Positions 1-7,504 of a stretch of DNA of 7,504 bases are shown piece by piece. The stretch covers positions 17,726 to 25,229 of the forward strand of contig PBJN01000024.1 of the NCBI GenBank assembly GCA_002720735.1. The letters are read 5' to 3'. Positions within the stretch are counted from its first letter, which is position 1; every line of letters starts with the position of its first letter. The notes under the pieces were generated by a model. The model had not been told where the DNA came from. It made no database searches and worked only from the letters and a program-made list of their open reading frames with translations. Both the position numbers and the translations under genes were made by a program. Origin of the DNA: Porticoccaceae bacterium (GTDB taxonomy: Bacteria; Pseudomonadota; Gammaproteobacteria; Pseudomonadales; Porticoccaceae).

Positions 1-437
1 ACAATGACACCTCCACCGAGATGAGAGAGAATTTTGCTCCATCTTTGTTTTTTTCGAGATTTTGACTGGATTTCAATAAAATCTGGAGTAGCCAACCCAT
101 GACTACGCCAAACCTGCTTGCTCCTTGTTTTATCCATTGCAAGCGCAGAAGCTAGGACTTTACTGCCAGTAAAAGGTATTTTCAATAATTTCAAAGCACC
201 CTGTAGTGATCCATCTTCTCCGTCTGAGCCATGCATTGCTATAAATACACGATCAAATGTCTTTTCAAAAACGACATCCAAAAAATTATCGCTGACATCT
301 ATTAACTGCGATTCAATAGATAATCTTTTGAGCGCATCATAAACTGCTCCACCGCTTTCAATTGAAATTTCTCTCTCCGAAGACTTACCGCCGCAAAGAA
401 CAGCAACTCGGCCAAACTGTGCATTAGCAGACCTCAT
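1..437 (-). CDS. ddlB: D-alanine--D-alanine ligase (N-terminal part; cut by window edge)
   Basis: Cytoplasmic ATP-dependent ligase that joins two D-alanines into the dipeptide that MurF later adds to the UDP-MurNAc tripeptide. I translated the strand by hand: 145 complete codons are visible, about half of the usual length of roughly 300, and the frame stays open to the left edge. The N-terminal substrate domain is clear: [15 protein letters not shown] at residues 11-25 (Glu21 aligns with E. coli DdlB Glu15), [16 protein letters not shown] at 65-80 (His69 aligns with E. coli His63), [16 protein letters not shown] at 88-103. The ATP-grasp core and C-terminal metal-binding residues lie outside the window. 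The ATG overlaps the murC stop in an ATGA, and GAGGG sits only 3 nt upstream, too close to be ideal, so translation probably relies on coupling to murC. In E. coli ftsQ follows; that cannot be seen here. The Ddl family is certain; the name ddlB rests on the dcw location. Confidence 0.96.
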   Translation of the reverse strand, partial: MRSANAQFGRVAVLCGGKSSEREISIESGGAVYDALKRLSIESQLIDVSDNFLDVVFEKTFDRVFIAMHGSDGEDGSLQGALKLLKIPFTGSKVLASALAMDKTRSKQVWRSHGLATPDFIEIQSKSRKKQRWSKILSHLGGGVI

Positions 438-1858
438 AAACCCTCACACTTACGCTTTAAAATTGACACCAAATGACTCACACTTCCTGCGCCCTGAGTG
501 AGCACCATGTCATTAGAACTCGCCAATTCATCTAGTAACTCCGGAACACAGTTGAAGTTCTCAACATAAATTGGTGCAACTTTTCCAAAATTCCTAATAC
601 TATCTGCTAACTTCTTGCTGCATACATCAAAAATAGGTTCCTCACCAGCCGCGTAGACATCCAAGAGAAGAAGTTCATCCACTCTCGATAATACCTTCAC
701 AAACTCATCATAGAAATCATGCGTCCTGCTGTACCGATGAGGTTGAAAAACCATTATGAGACGTTTTCCAGGCCAGCTGTCTCTCACAGTTTGAATGGTT
801 GCGTCTACCTCAGTGGGATGATGCCCGTAGTCGTCTACTAACATAGCCGAACCAGACGCAACTGGATAATTCCCGAGAATTTCAAAACGCCTACCCACTC
901 CATCAAATTTTTTCAGTCCTTCTATTATGGCTTCATCACTAATACCCTCATCACTCGCCACAGCAATAGCTGCAGTGGCATTAAGCACATTATGACGACC
1001 TGGCATGTTCAACTTGATTGACAATGAGGATCTTCTATCTGGCCGGTCAACAATAAAATTAGATTGCTCCCCACACATCACCAAATCTCTTATTTGATAT
1101 CCAGCCGTCCTCGCAAATCCGTAAGTAAGCATTGGACGAGCCACATTGACTAAAATATCGCGAATTACTGGGTCGTCTGCACACAAAACCGCTAGACCAT
1201 AAAAGGGCAAATTGTGCAGAAATTCGAGGAATGTTTGCTTAAGCTTTTCAAAATCATAGTCATATGTCTTCATATGATCTAATTCAATATTAGTGATAAT
1301 CGCTACCAAAGGCTGCAAATGTAAAAAAGAAGCATCACTTTCATCTGCTTCTGCTATAAGATATTTGCTAGTGCCAAGCATGGCGTTTTTCCCAATACTA
1401 TTTACACGACCACCAACAACAAATGTGGGATCTTTCTCGTCTGCCGCAAAAATTGCGGCCAAAAGGCTCGTAGTGGTAGTTTTCCCATGAGTTCCAGCTA
1501 CTGCGATGCCATGTCGATAGCGCATCAACTCGGCCAGCATTTCCGCTCGACGAACAACGGGTACTCCTCTTGCCTGCGCTCGTATAATTTCCACATTTTC
1601 CGTATCTACTGCTGATGACCTCACAACCACATCAGATTCATCAACATTACTAGCGTCGTGTCCCACAGTAACCTCTATACCGTTTTCTTCCAGCCTAGCA
1701 ATATTTGGGTTGCGAGCAATATCTGAGCCCGAAATACAATAGCCAAGGTTACACAAAACTTCGGCTATGCCACACATGCCACTCCCGCCAATACCCACAA
1801 AATGGATTTTCTTAATTCTCCGCATCTCAGGCGGTAATAAAATATTATGATCAGACAT
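434..1858 (-). CDS. murC: UDP-N-acetylmuramate--L-alanine ligase MurC
   Basis: First Mur ligase of the cytoplasmic pathway; uses ATP to attach L-Ala to UDP-MurNAc. The protein has 474 residues against 491 in E. coli and looks complete. Domain 1 has the Rossmann-like [16 protein letters not shown] (19-34). Domain 2 has the P-loop GTHGKTTTT (122-130), [14 protein letters not shown] (170-183) and TNIELDHM (189-196). Domain 3 begins around PGRHNVLNA (286-294) and carries GVGRRFE (320-326), [13 protein letters not shown] (342-354) and FQPHRYSRT (371-379); HHPTEVDAT and FQPHR are typical of MurC rather than MurD, MurE, MurF or Mpl. The ATG lies inside the end of murG (8-bp overlap) and the stop overlaps the ddlB start. 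Upstream of the ATG only a weak GGG is visible, so initiation may depend on ribosomes finishing murG. Mpl is the main alternative, but the sequence tracks E. coli MurC closely and the position fits murC. Confidence 0.98.
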   Translation of the reverse strand: MSDHNILLPPEMRRIKKIHFVGIGGSGMCGIAEVLCNLGYCISGSDIARNPNIARLEENGIEVTVGHDASNVDESDVVVRSSAVDTENVEIIRAQARGVPVVRRAEMLAELMRYRHGIAVAGTHGKTTTTSLLAAIFAADEKDPTFVVGGRVNSIGKNAMLGTSKYLIAEADESDASFLHLQPLVAIITNIELDHMKTYDYDFEKLKQTFLEFLHNLPFYGLAVLCADDPVIRDILVNVARPMLTYGFARTAGYQIRDLVMCGEQSNFIVDRPDRRSSLSIKLNMPGRHNVLNATAAIAVASDEGISDEAIIEGLKKFDGVGRRFEILGNYPVASGSAMLVDDYGHHPTEVDATIQTVRDSWPGKRLIMVFQPHRYSRTHDFYDEFVKVLSRVDELLLLDVYAAGEEPIFDVCSKKLADSIRNFGKVAPIYVENFNCVPELLDELASSNDMVLTQGAGSVSHLVSILKRKCEGL

Positions 1859-2933
1859 TTAAATAACCCAAACAAACTTCACAAATCTCCTCTGTCGCTC
1901 GTGTTCTCGCAGCACTCCTCGCCGCTAAGGCCATACTCAACCGTTTATCGGAGCTTTCAACAAATTCCTCTATCAAATCTCGTAATTTATCTTGTGACAA
2001 ATCAGACTGTTTACAAACTACAGCCCCCTTTAGAGACTCAATCCATTTAGCGTTTGCAGTTTGATGATCATCGATGGCAAACGGGAAAGGAATAAAAATT
2101 GCTGCTAATCCGACATTGCTTAATTCAGCGACAGTCAATGCCCCAGCACGGCATATAACAAAATCAGCCCACTCATAAGCTTCATTCATAGAATGAATAA
2201 AAGGAATTACGTTACACTCAACATTCAATGCAGCATAAACCGCTCGTGTTAATCCCGCATGTTGTTCACCAGCCTGATGTATGACCTTTGGACGATTATT
2301 TTCTGGAATAAGCGCCAAAGCTTTTGGAACCAATTCATTTATTGTTTTTGCGCCCCTACTTCCTCCCAATACAAGAAGGTTTACTGCCCCCCTGCGTCCC
2401 TCCAAACGAAAATTTGGTGCCTTTATTCCTGAGATTTCCTTTCGTACTGGATTTCCAGACCAATAAGCTCCTTTAATAGTCCCTGGGAATCCCTCCAAAA
2501 TTGATTTCGCAAAGTAACTTATAATTCGATTTGTGGTTCCGGCAATGGCATTCTGTTCGTGAATTATAATCGGTATGTCTCTTAACCAAGCAGCCAGGGC
2601 GCCAGGGCCGGATCCAAACCCTCCCATACCAAGCACTGCAGCAGGCTTAATCTCATCAATAATTTTCATGGCCTGCCTTATTGATTGCGACAACAACAAA
2701 GGCGCCTTCATTAGTGCTGCTAAACCCCGTCCTCGTATACCCTCGATATTCAGTAATTCAATAGGAATGTCATGGGTAGGTATTATTTCAGACTCAATGC
2801 CGTTCTTCGTTCCCAACCAAGAAACCGCTACACCAAATTCCCTGAGTTGTAAAGCAACTGCGAGCCCTGGAAAGACATGTCCACCAGTTCCACCGGCCAT
2901 GATCAAAATTCGAGGCTTTACACTGTCATGCAT
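1851..2933 (-). CDS. murG: UDP-GlcNAc--lipid I N-acetylglucosaminyltransferase MurG
   Basis: Peripheral inner-membrane glycosyltransferase (GT28 family, GT-B fold) that adds GlcNAc to lipid I to give lipid II on the cytoplasmic face. The 360 residues match the usual length (about 355). N-terminal acceptor domain: glycine-rich loop [14 protein letters not shown] (14-27), second loop [10 protein letters not shown] (102-111), and [13 protein letters not shown] (125-137). Linker with SGNPVR (159-164). C-terminal donor domain: GGSRGA (190-195), [11 protein letters not shown] (261-271), where Glu269 is expected to hold the ribose of UDP, and IDDHQTANA (287-295), the usual form of the sugar-binding DxQxxNA stretch. 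The start is well supported by AAGGAG 8 nt upstream, and it overlaps the end of ftsW by 8 bp. The residue after VFP is Gly where E. coli has Ala, a minor change. No sign of damage. Confidence 0.98.
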   Translation of the reverse strand: MHDSVKPRILIMAGGTGGHVFPGLAVALQLREFGVAVSWLGTKNGIESEIIPTHDIPIELLNIEGIRGRGLAALMKAPLLLSQSIRQAMKIIDEIKPAAVLGMGGFGSGPGALAAWLRDIPIIIHEQNAIAGTTNRIISYFAKSILEGFPGTIKGAYWSGNPVRKEISGIKAPNFRLEGRRGAVNLLVLGGSRGAKTINELVPKALALIPENNRPKVIHQAGEQHAGLTRAVYAALNVECNVIPFIHSMNEAYEWADFVICRAGALTVAELSNVGLAAIFIPFPFAIDDHQTANAKWIESLKGAVVCKQSDLSQDKLRDLIEEFVESSDKRLSMALAARSAARTRATEEICEVCLGYLNV

Positions 2934-4104
2934 TTCTGTTTCTCCTTACACCTTCATTCGATGCAATTTTAAGATCATTACTTATTCGCATCGACATACC
3001 CATGAGTAAACAGCAACATATTAGGCTGGTTCCACCGTAACTTATAAAGGGAAGAGTGAGGCCTTTTGTTGGAAGTAACCCCGCATTTACCCCGAGATTT
3101 ATAAAAGTCTGACCGCCAATGAACAACCCAACACCAACGAGGAAATAACTTGCATACCAATCACCAGCGTTAATAGCGCGAAAACTCAATTGAAAGATCC
3201 TTCCAATTAAAATCATAAAAATAGTCAGTAAAATGAGCACTCCAAAAAAACCAAATTCCTCTGCAAAAATTGCGAAAACGAAATCGGTATGGGCCTCTGG
3301 CAAATAACGCATTTTCTGAACAGATTGACCGAGTCCGAGACCCCACCACTCCCCTCTGCCAAAAGCAATTAAGGATTGTGTTAACTGATATCCAGCTGCA
3401 AATTGATCAGCCCAAGGATCTAAAAAAGAGGTTAAACGAGCCAAACGATATGGAGCTGCTCCAGCTGACCACCAAAGTCCAAAGCCGGCGAGTAAAAAGA
3501 GAATTAAGTAATCACGCAGTCGCACATTACCAACAAATAGAAGTGCCATGAATATACCACCAATTACTACAACTGAGCCATAATCTGGTTGGGAAATGAG
3601 TAATACTGCTACCAATGAGATCAGTCCGACGATGAAAGCTAATTTACTGAGTTCTTTGGCAAAAACTAGTCTATGCCGCGCCAAATAGTCTGCAAGAAAA
3701 ACTATCACAGAAATTTTTGCGAACTCCGCCACCTGAAAAGTAAACCCGGCTAGAGAAAGCCAACGCTTACTACCGTTTAACTCCTTGCCAATTCCGGGAA
3801 TCAACACCGCGATGAGCATTAGGATAGAAAAAAACATCCATAACCTACCATGCGACCTCAATTGCTGAGGCGGAACCTTGTAAGCGGTAACCGCCACAAG
3901 TGCTGCTAATAAAATATAGATTGCATGGCGCCCTGCAAAGAAAAAAACGTTGCCAAACCGATGCTCTGCAAAACTGAAAGAGGCAGATGCCACCATCACA
4001 AAGCCCAAAGAGATAAGGGTAACCAACGGAACAAATAAAAATGGGTCTACGTTACATTCTTGTGATTTCGAACCGGATTTATGTTTAAAGATATTTTTTT
4101 TCAT
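2926..4104 (-). CDS. ftsW: Septal peptidoglycan glycosyltransferase FtsW (SEDS family)
   Basis: Polytopic inner-membrane SEDS glycosyltransferase that polymerises lipid II into glycan at the septum, working with the class B transpeptidase FtsI. Several hydrophobic segments are evident between about residues 21 and 375, in line with the ten expected. Family signatures: NGSKRWLSLAGFTFQVAEFAK (split as NGSKRW 110-115 and FQVAEFAK 123-130), SQPDYGS (171-177), GYQLTQSLIAFGRGEWWG (238-255), YLPEAHTDFVFAI (267-279) with Asp274, the expected catalytic aspartate, GLLPTKGLTLPFISYGG (342-358). A cytoplasmic N-terminus rich in Lys precedes the first helix. I chose the ATG at 4104, giving 392 residues; it shares one base with the murD stop (TGATG). 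A TTG one codon upstream is open in frame but would be an unlikely start. RodA is the paralogue alternative; position between murD and murG makes FtsW much more likely. The usual Pro in the QPxE motif is Val here. Confidence 0.97.
   Translation of the reverse strand: MKKNIFKHKSGSKSQECNVDPFLFVPLVTLISLGFVMVASASFSFAEHRFGNVFFFAGRHAIYILLAALVAVTAYKVPPQQLRSHGRLWMFFSILMLIAVLIPGIGKELNGSKRWLSLAGFTFQVAEFAKISVIVFLADYLARHRLVFAKELSKLAFIVGLISLVAVLLISQPDYGSVVVIGGIFMALLFVGNVRLRDYLILFLLAGFGLWWSAGAAPYRLARLTSFLDPWADQFAAGYQLTQSLIAFGRGEWWGLGLGQSVQKMRYLPEAHTDFVFAIFAEEFGFFGVLILLTIFMILIGRIFQLSFRAINAGDWYASYFLVGVGLFIGGQTFINLGVNAGLLPTKGLTLPFISYGGTSLICCCLLMGMSMRISNDLKIASNEGVRRNRNA
2942..2947 (-). promoter_or_regulatory. 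Ribosome binding site of murG
   Basis: On the minus strand this reads AAGGAG, 8 nt before the murG ATG. It is the best Shine-Dalgarno match in the window and lies inside the last codons of ftsW. It fixes the murG start and suggests murG can be initiated independently, not only by coupling to ftsW. Confidence 0.85.
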
Positions 4105-5477
4105 CAAGAAGCCCGCCCATTTTCGCTCAAACTATTGACTGCCGCCTGAAAATGAAGCCCTCTTTCAATATAATTTTCGAACATATCAAAACTAGCGCAA
4201 GCTGGGGAAAGTAATACTACGTCCCCCGCACATCCAATTTTTGAGGCCTCTACAACGCATGCTTCGATACTATGGTGCCGGCTCACAGGTATAACACCAC
4301 CTAAAAGATTGTGAAGTTCATCTGCAATTTCTCCCAGCAAAAAACAATGTTTTACCGCCTTACTGACCATTTTTATCAAGCTAGAAAAATCAATATTTTT
4401 CGTGCGGCCACCTGCTATAAGTAAAATATTGCGTTTTTGAAATTGAGAGAATCCCTCAATCGCTGCACATGCCGCTCCTATATTTGTTGCCTTAGAGTCA
4501 TCGATATACAAAATATTATTAATGCAGGCAATTTCCTCGCAACGGTGCGGAAGTCCCCTGAAGTGACGCAACGTGCTTAACATTGATTCCATGGGTAATC
4601 CAGCACAATGACCAAGAGCCAAAGCAGCCAACGCATTAGAAATATTATGGGTTCCTTTTAAAGATAAATCACAAACGGGCATTAAACGTTGCTTACCCAG
4701 CGCTAACCAACGAATGTCATTATGCGAAATAACACCAAAATCCGTTGCCCGAGGCTCATCGGTGCCGAAGGTAACAAGATCGCAACACGTGAGACCTTGA
4801 GGAAAGGTTAATGGATCATCTCTGTTTACCACGGCTTGTTTAGCGCCCAAAAATATATGTTGCTTCGCCGCTAGGTAATTCTCCATACTTCCATGTCTGT
4901 CAAGATGATCTGGAGAGATATTAAGAAATCCACAGATATGTTCACCCGTCCCCTCAAAAAGCTCAAGTTGGAAACTTGACAATTCCAATACATATAACTT
5001 GAAGTTTTTGCCAACGAGATCCAGCATTGGCGTTCCAATATTGCCACCAATCCCCACCTTGATACTGGCTTGCTCGGCCATCGCACCTACCAGCGAAGTA
5101 ACCGTGCTTTTCCCATTAGCACCCGTAATTGTTACTATCGGTGAACTAACCGCTTTAAAAAATAACTCTAAATCGCCTATTATTCTGACAAAGTGTTCGC
5201 GTGCGGAAAGGAGCAAAGGAATATCTCGGGGAACGCCTGGACTTACCACGATAGTGTGAATTTTTTGAAAAAAATAATCATCAAATGGTCCACAAAAAAT
5301 ATCATGGGTCGGGAACAGCTCTGTCACCCGATCGGGTGAAGAGGAGCTCTTTTTTGGACATGTATTGACAAAAATAAAGTCAAGGTTTCTTGATAGCAAA
5401 AATTTAGCTACAGATATGCCGGTGATACCCGTGCCTAGGATGGCAATCATTTTTGAAATATGTTCCTCTGCTTGCAC
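4104..5477 (-). CDS. murD: UDP-N-acetylmuramoyl-L-alanine--D-glutamate ligase MurD
   Basis: Second Mur ligase; adds D-Glu to UDP-MurNAc-L-Ala with ATP in the cytoplasm. With the GTG start it has 457 residues (E. coli 438). Domain 1: IAILGTGITGISVAKFL (11-27) and VVSPGVPRD (77-85). Domain 2: P-loop TGANGKST (118-125), GGNIGTP (144-150), ELSSFQLE (165-172), NISPDHLDRHGS (186-197) and Lys205 in YLAAKQ, the expected carbamylated lysine. Domain 3: GTHNISNALAALAL (275-288), GLPHRCEE (308-315), DDSKATN (326-332), Lys360, which aligns with the substrate-binding Lys348 of E. coli, and LLSPACASFD (422-431). GGGAG 8 nt before the GTG supports that start; an in-frame ATG at 5450 (residue 10), just before the first beta strand, is a credible alternative. 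It is the only gene here separated from the one before it (18 bp). The GGDGK stretch around Lys360 reads GGRTK, a deviation from the common form. Confidence 0.97.
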   Translation of the reverse strand: MQAEEHISKMIAILGTGITGISVAKFLLSRNLDFIFVNTCPKKSSSSPDRVTELFPTHDIFCGPFDDYFFQKIHTIVVSPGVPRDIPLLLSAREHFVRIIGDLELFFKAVSSPIVTITGANGKSTVTSLVGAMAEQASIKVGIGGNIGTPMLDLVGKNFKLYVLELSSFQLELFEGTGEHICGFLNISPDHLDRHGSMENYLAAKQHIFLGAKQAVVNRDDPLTFPQGLTCCDLVTFGTDEPRATDFGVISHNDIRWLALGKQRLMPVCDLSLKGTHNISNALAALALGHCAGLPMESMLSTLRHFRGLPHRCEEIACINNILYIDDSKATNIGAACAAIEGFSQFQKRNILLIAGGRTKNIDFSSLIKMVSKAVKHCFLLGEIADELHNLLGGVIPVSRHHSIEACVVEASKIGCAGDVVLLSPACASFDMFENYIERGLHFQAAVNSLSENGRAS

Positions 5478-5485
5478 TTGGTAAG

Positions 5486-5490
5486 CTCCC
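5486..5490 (-). promoter_or_regulatory. Ribosome binding site supporting the GTG start of murD
   Basis: The minus strand reads GGGAG, 8 nt before the GTG at 5477, inside the only gap between genes in the window and just after the mraY stop. A second purine-rich stretch, GAGGA at 5468-5464, lies 13 nt before the alternative ATG at 5450, a longer than ideal spacing. The first favours GTG as the murD start. Confidence 0.65.
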
Positions 5491-5495
5491 GAATT

Positions 5496-6578
5496 TTATC
5501 GCAACTTGAGAGTCGCTAGCCCAATAAGAACGAGGACAAATGTGATAATCCAAAACCGAACAATGACTCTCGGCTCTGGCCAACCTTTCAACTCGAAATG
5601 GTGATGTAAAGGTGCCATACGAAAAATACGCTTTCCAGTGAGCTTGAACGAGGCTACTTGAATAATTACGGACATGGTCTCTACTACAAATACACCACCC
5701 ATGATAAATAAAACGATTTCTTGCCTAACAATTACTGCGATAACACCTAGCGCAGCACCAAGAGCGAGTGCACCCACATCACCCATAAAAACCATCGCCG
5801 GATATGTATTGAACCAAAGAAATCCCAACCCAGCTCCGCAAAGCGCAGCAGTAATAATAAGTAGTTCTCCAGCACCACTTATAAATGGTATATTTAAATA
5901 ATGCGCAAACTGATAGTTCCCACTTGCATATGCAAAAACGCCCAATGCGCCTGCTACAAGAACGCTCGGCATAATAGCTAACCCGTCAAGTCCATCAGTC
6001 AAATTAACCGCGTTACTTGTACCAACAATTACAAAGTAAGTCAGCACCACAAAAAATGGTCCCAAATCTAATGCAAAAGACTTAAAAAATGGAACTATTA
6101 GTTCGGTCTCTGACGGCGATTGAGCAGTAATATATAGCGCCAAGGAAGCTGCTAACCCAATTAATGATTGCCAAAAAAACTTCCAACGTGCGGGTAACCC
6201 TCGGGGATTTTTTTCGACTACTTTTCGATAGTCATCGGCCCAACCAACTAAGCCAAAAAATATCGTCACCGACAACACTATCCAGACATACCGGTTCTGA
6301 ATGTCTGCCCACATTATTGTGCTTATAAACATCGCAATAATAATCAGAGCACCACCCATAGTCGGCGTACCAGCTTTCGAAAAATGCGTTTTCGGACCGT
6401 CACTGCGAATTGCCTGTCCAACTTGAAGATAATTTAACCTTCGAATTAGGGATGGTCCAAAAATCCAGCACATGCCAAGCGCGGTAAGGACTGAAAAGAT
6501 GCCTCTCAAAGTAAGGTATTGGAAAACTAATAAAGGACTATAGAATTGTCCAAAATAATCACTTAACCAAAAAAACAC
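5496..6578 (-). CDS. mraY: Phospho-N-acetylmuramoyl-pentapeptide transferase MraY
   Basis: Integral inner-membrane enzyme that transfers phospho-MurNAc-pentapeptide from UDP to undecaprenyl phosphate, giving lipid I and UMP. The 360 residues equal the E. coli length and align without gaps from the first residue, which supports the GTG start. Signatures: [12 protein letters not shown] (65-76), catalytic/Mg-binding Asp115 and Asp116 in [16 protein letters not shown] (130-138), [14 protein letters not shown] (188-201), FLWFNTYPA (253-261), [15 protein letters not shown] (264-278) with Asp267, [13 protein letters not shown] (311-323), [19 protein letters not shown] (325-343). About ten hydrophobic segments are spread along the protein. 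The GTG shares its first base with the last base of the murF TAG stop, and GGAG lies 10 nt upstream. All residues known to matter in the family that I could check are present. It ends in [10 protein letters not shown], as in gammaproteobacterial relatives. Confidence 0.98.
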   Translation of the reverse strand: MFFWLSDYFGQFYSPLLVFQYLTLRGIFSVLTALGMCWIFGPSLIRRLNYLQVGQAIRSDGPKTHFSKAGTPTMGGALIIIAMFISTIMWADIQNRYVWIVLSVTIFFGLVGWADDYRKVVEKNPRGLPARWKFFWQSLIGLAASLALYITAQSPSETELIVPFFKSFALDLGPFFVVLTYFVIVGTSNAVNLTDGLDGLAIMPSVLVAGALGVFAYASGNYQFAHYLNIPFISGAGELLIITAALCGAGLGFLWFNTYPAMVFMGDVGALALGAALGVIAVIVRQEIVLFIMGGVFVVETMSVIIQVASFKLTGKRIFRMAPLHHHFELKGWPEPRVIVRFWIITFVLVLIGLATLKLR

Positions 6579-7504
6579 TATAAAATTTCTCCACTCTCGA
6601 GCATGACTACTATCTTTTCCATAGAGGAAGCACGCGACCCTTTTATTAAGAAGGTAGTCTCTGATGTGTCTTTAAAACTTGATAAATAATTTCGTAAAGC
6701 ATCTAAGGATGAGAAGTGCTGACCATTAAATCGCTTACTCGCATTCGCACTTAAGCAACCAAGTGTAAGCATCGAATCGATCCCTAAATCACGTGCATAA
6801 TCACCTATAGAGCAGTGAAATTCCGGAGCGCGATTTCCTAAGTCAGCCATATCTCCAAACACAAAAATACGGATGCCGGGGCGCGTAGAGAGAAAATTAA
6901 TAGCCGCTTTTACGGACTCTGGATTAGCATTGTATGAGTCGTCAATCAAAGATCCGCCCGAGCGGAGCTTTTTAACCATCAAACGTCCCGGCAAAGGTTG
7001 TGCCATCTGCAGACCCTGCTTTATTTGATCGATACCTGCTCCTGTGGCAAGCGCGCAACTGGCTGCAGCAACGGCATTACTAACGGAATGCCGTCCGGGA
7101 ACATTTAAACTTATTACAATATCTCCCGAAGACTGAGTTTTAGGAGAGAATCGCATCGTGAATTTGTAACAACCAAGCTCATCTGATTCAAGATCAATTG
7201 CTGTAACATCTGCAGATTTACCTTCTGTTGAAAACGTTACGCACCGTCGCGCTCCTATCACACCCCTCCATTTATCGGCGTAATCAATGTCCAAATTTAA
7301 AACTCCCACTCCATCTTCGGGTAAGCTTCGATAGATCTCTGATTTTGCACTCGCTGTCGAATCAAGATCGCCAAAAGCTCCAATATGGGCGTTCTGTACG
7401 TTATTTACCAAACTGATATCAGGGCGAGATAACGAACACAAATAATTAATATCACCAGCTTTCCTGGCTCCCATTTCTAGAACAAGATAGTCGGCTGCAT
7501 TAGA
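6578..7504 (-). CDS. murF: UDP-N-acetylmuramoyl-tripeptide--D-alanyl-D-alanine ligase MurF (C-terminal part; cut by window edge)
   Basis: Last cytoplasmic Mur ligase; adds the D-Ala-D-Ala made by Ddl to the UDP-MurNAc tripeptide. The frame is open to the right edge, so the first Met in it (at 7474) is internal: the ten codons before it read [10 protein letters not shown] and run into the MGARKAGDI motif typical of MurF. 308 residues are visible out of about 450, so roughly 140-150 N-terminal residues including the ATP P-loop are missing. Visible signatures, counted from the window edge: [10 protein letters not shown] (10-19), [14 protein letters not shown] (32-45), SAKSEI (52-57) with the lysine expected to be carbamylated, [14 protein letters not shown] (135-148), the MurF-typical [11 protein letters not shown] (188-198), FGDMADLG (216-223) and KGSRASSME (288-296). 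It ends with TAG directly joined to the mraY start. In E. coli murE lies upstream. Confidence 0.97.
   Translation of the reverse strand, partial: SNAADYLVLEMGARKAGDINYLCSLSRPDISLVNNVQNAHIGAFGDLDSTASAKSEIYRSLPEDGVGVLNLDIDYADKWRGVIGARRCVTFSTEGKSADVTAIDLESDELGCYKFTMRFSPKTQSSGDIVISLNVPGRHSVSNAVAAASCALATGAGIDQIKQGLQMAQPLPGRLMVKKLRSGGSLIDDSYNANPESVKAAINFLSTRPGIRIFVFGDMADLGNRAPEFHCSIGDYARDLGIDSMLTLGCLSANASKRFNGQHFSSLDALRNYLSSFKDTSETTFLIKGSRASSMEKIVVMLESGEIL
6589..6592 (-). promoter_or_regulatory. Ribosome binding site of mraY
   Basis: GGAG on the minus strand, 10 nt before the mraY GTG and inside the last codons of murF. The match is short, but gap-free alignment of the N-terminus to MraY supports the start it serves. 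Confidence 0.55.

Noticed and set aside
118..342. Plus-strand open frame opposite ddlB with a hydrophobic first stretch resembling a signal peptide
   Set aside because: The opposite strand encodes clear Ddl motifs throughout this span, and the plus-strand product has no family features.
2575..3009. Plus-strand open frame of 144 codons opposite murG and the ftsW end
   Set aside because: It lies wholly antisense to well-supported murG and ftsW codons, has no recognisable motif, and its protein is rich in Pro and Ser as expected for an antisense shadow.
2978..3160. Minus-strand 60-codon frame inside ftsW in another frame
   Set aside because: It overlaps the conserved C-terminal ftsW signatures (GLLPTKG, ISYGG) and has no independent support.
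5261..5284. A/T-rich stretch with runs of T and A that might suggest an internal promoter or terminator
   Set aside because: It encodes the MurD residues around DDYFFQKI in frame; no paired -35/-10 boxes or convincing stem were seen.
5478..5495. Possible promoter or terminator in the mraY-murD gap
   Set aside because: The 18 bp hold a ribosome binding site but are too short for a promoter, and I saw no hairpin followed by a T run.
7228..7474. Apparent murF start at the Met at 7474
   Set aside because: The frame continues upstream to the window edge with residues that belong to the conserved MurF core (LVLE before MGARKAGDI), so this Met is internal and the gene is only truncated by the window.

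Overview
The window is a continuous, gene-dense piece of a dcw (division and cell wall) cluster, with every gene on the minus strand. Read in the direction of transcription (right to left), the order is murF (5' part cut off by the right edge), mraY, murD, ftsW, murG, murC and ddlB (3' part cut off by the left edge). This is the same order as in E. coli and most gammaproteobacteria, with murC followed directly by ddl and no murB between them. The proteins also look gammaproteobacterial: MraY has 360 residues, aligns without gaps to my recollection of E. coli MraY, and ends in the same [12 protein letters not shown] tail. The DNA is fairly A+T rich (G+C roughly in the low 40s percent by eye), and no gene looks compositionally foreign. 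I infer a free-living, low-to-moderate G+C gammaproteobacterium, possibly marine, but the genus cannot be read from this sequence.

Layout from right to left: murF 7504-6578; mraY 6578-5496 (GTG start sharing one base with the murF stop); an 18-bp gap; murD 5477-4104 (GTG start with a good ribosome binding site); ftsW 4104-2926 (TGATG junction); murG 2933-1851 (8-bp overlap, strong ribosome binding site); murC 1858-434 (8-bp overlap); ddlB 437-1 (ATGA overlap). Five of six junctions overlap, so the set is almost certainly one transcript with coupled translation. No promoter, terminator, RNA gene, repeat, mobile element or CRISPR array was recognised, and no intergenic space is longer than 18 bp.

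Together the genes cover the later part of lipid II synthesis. Ddl makes D-Ala-D-Ala. MurC, MurD and MurF add L-Ala, D-Glu and D-Ala-D-Ala to the UDP-MurNAc peptide; MurE acts between MurD and MurF and would be expected just upstream, outside the window. MraY moves the product onto undecaprenyl phosphate to give lipid I, MurG adds GlcNAc to give lipid II, and FtsW polymerises lipid II at the division septum. I see no new system here. The items worth a second look are small: start-codon choices, tight junctions and a few unusual residues in otherwise intact enzymes.
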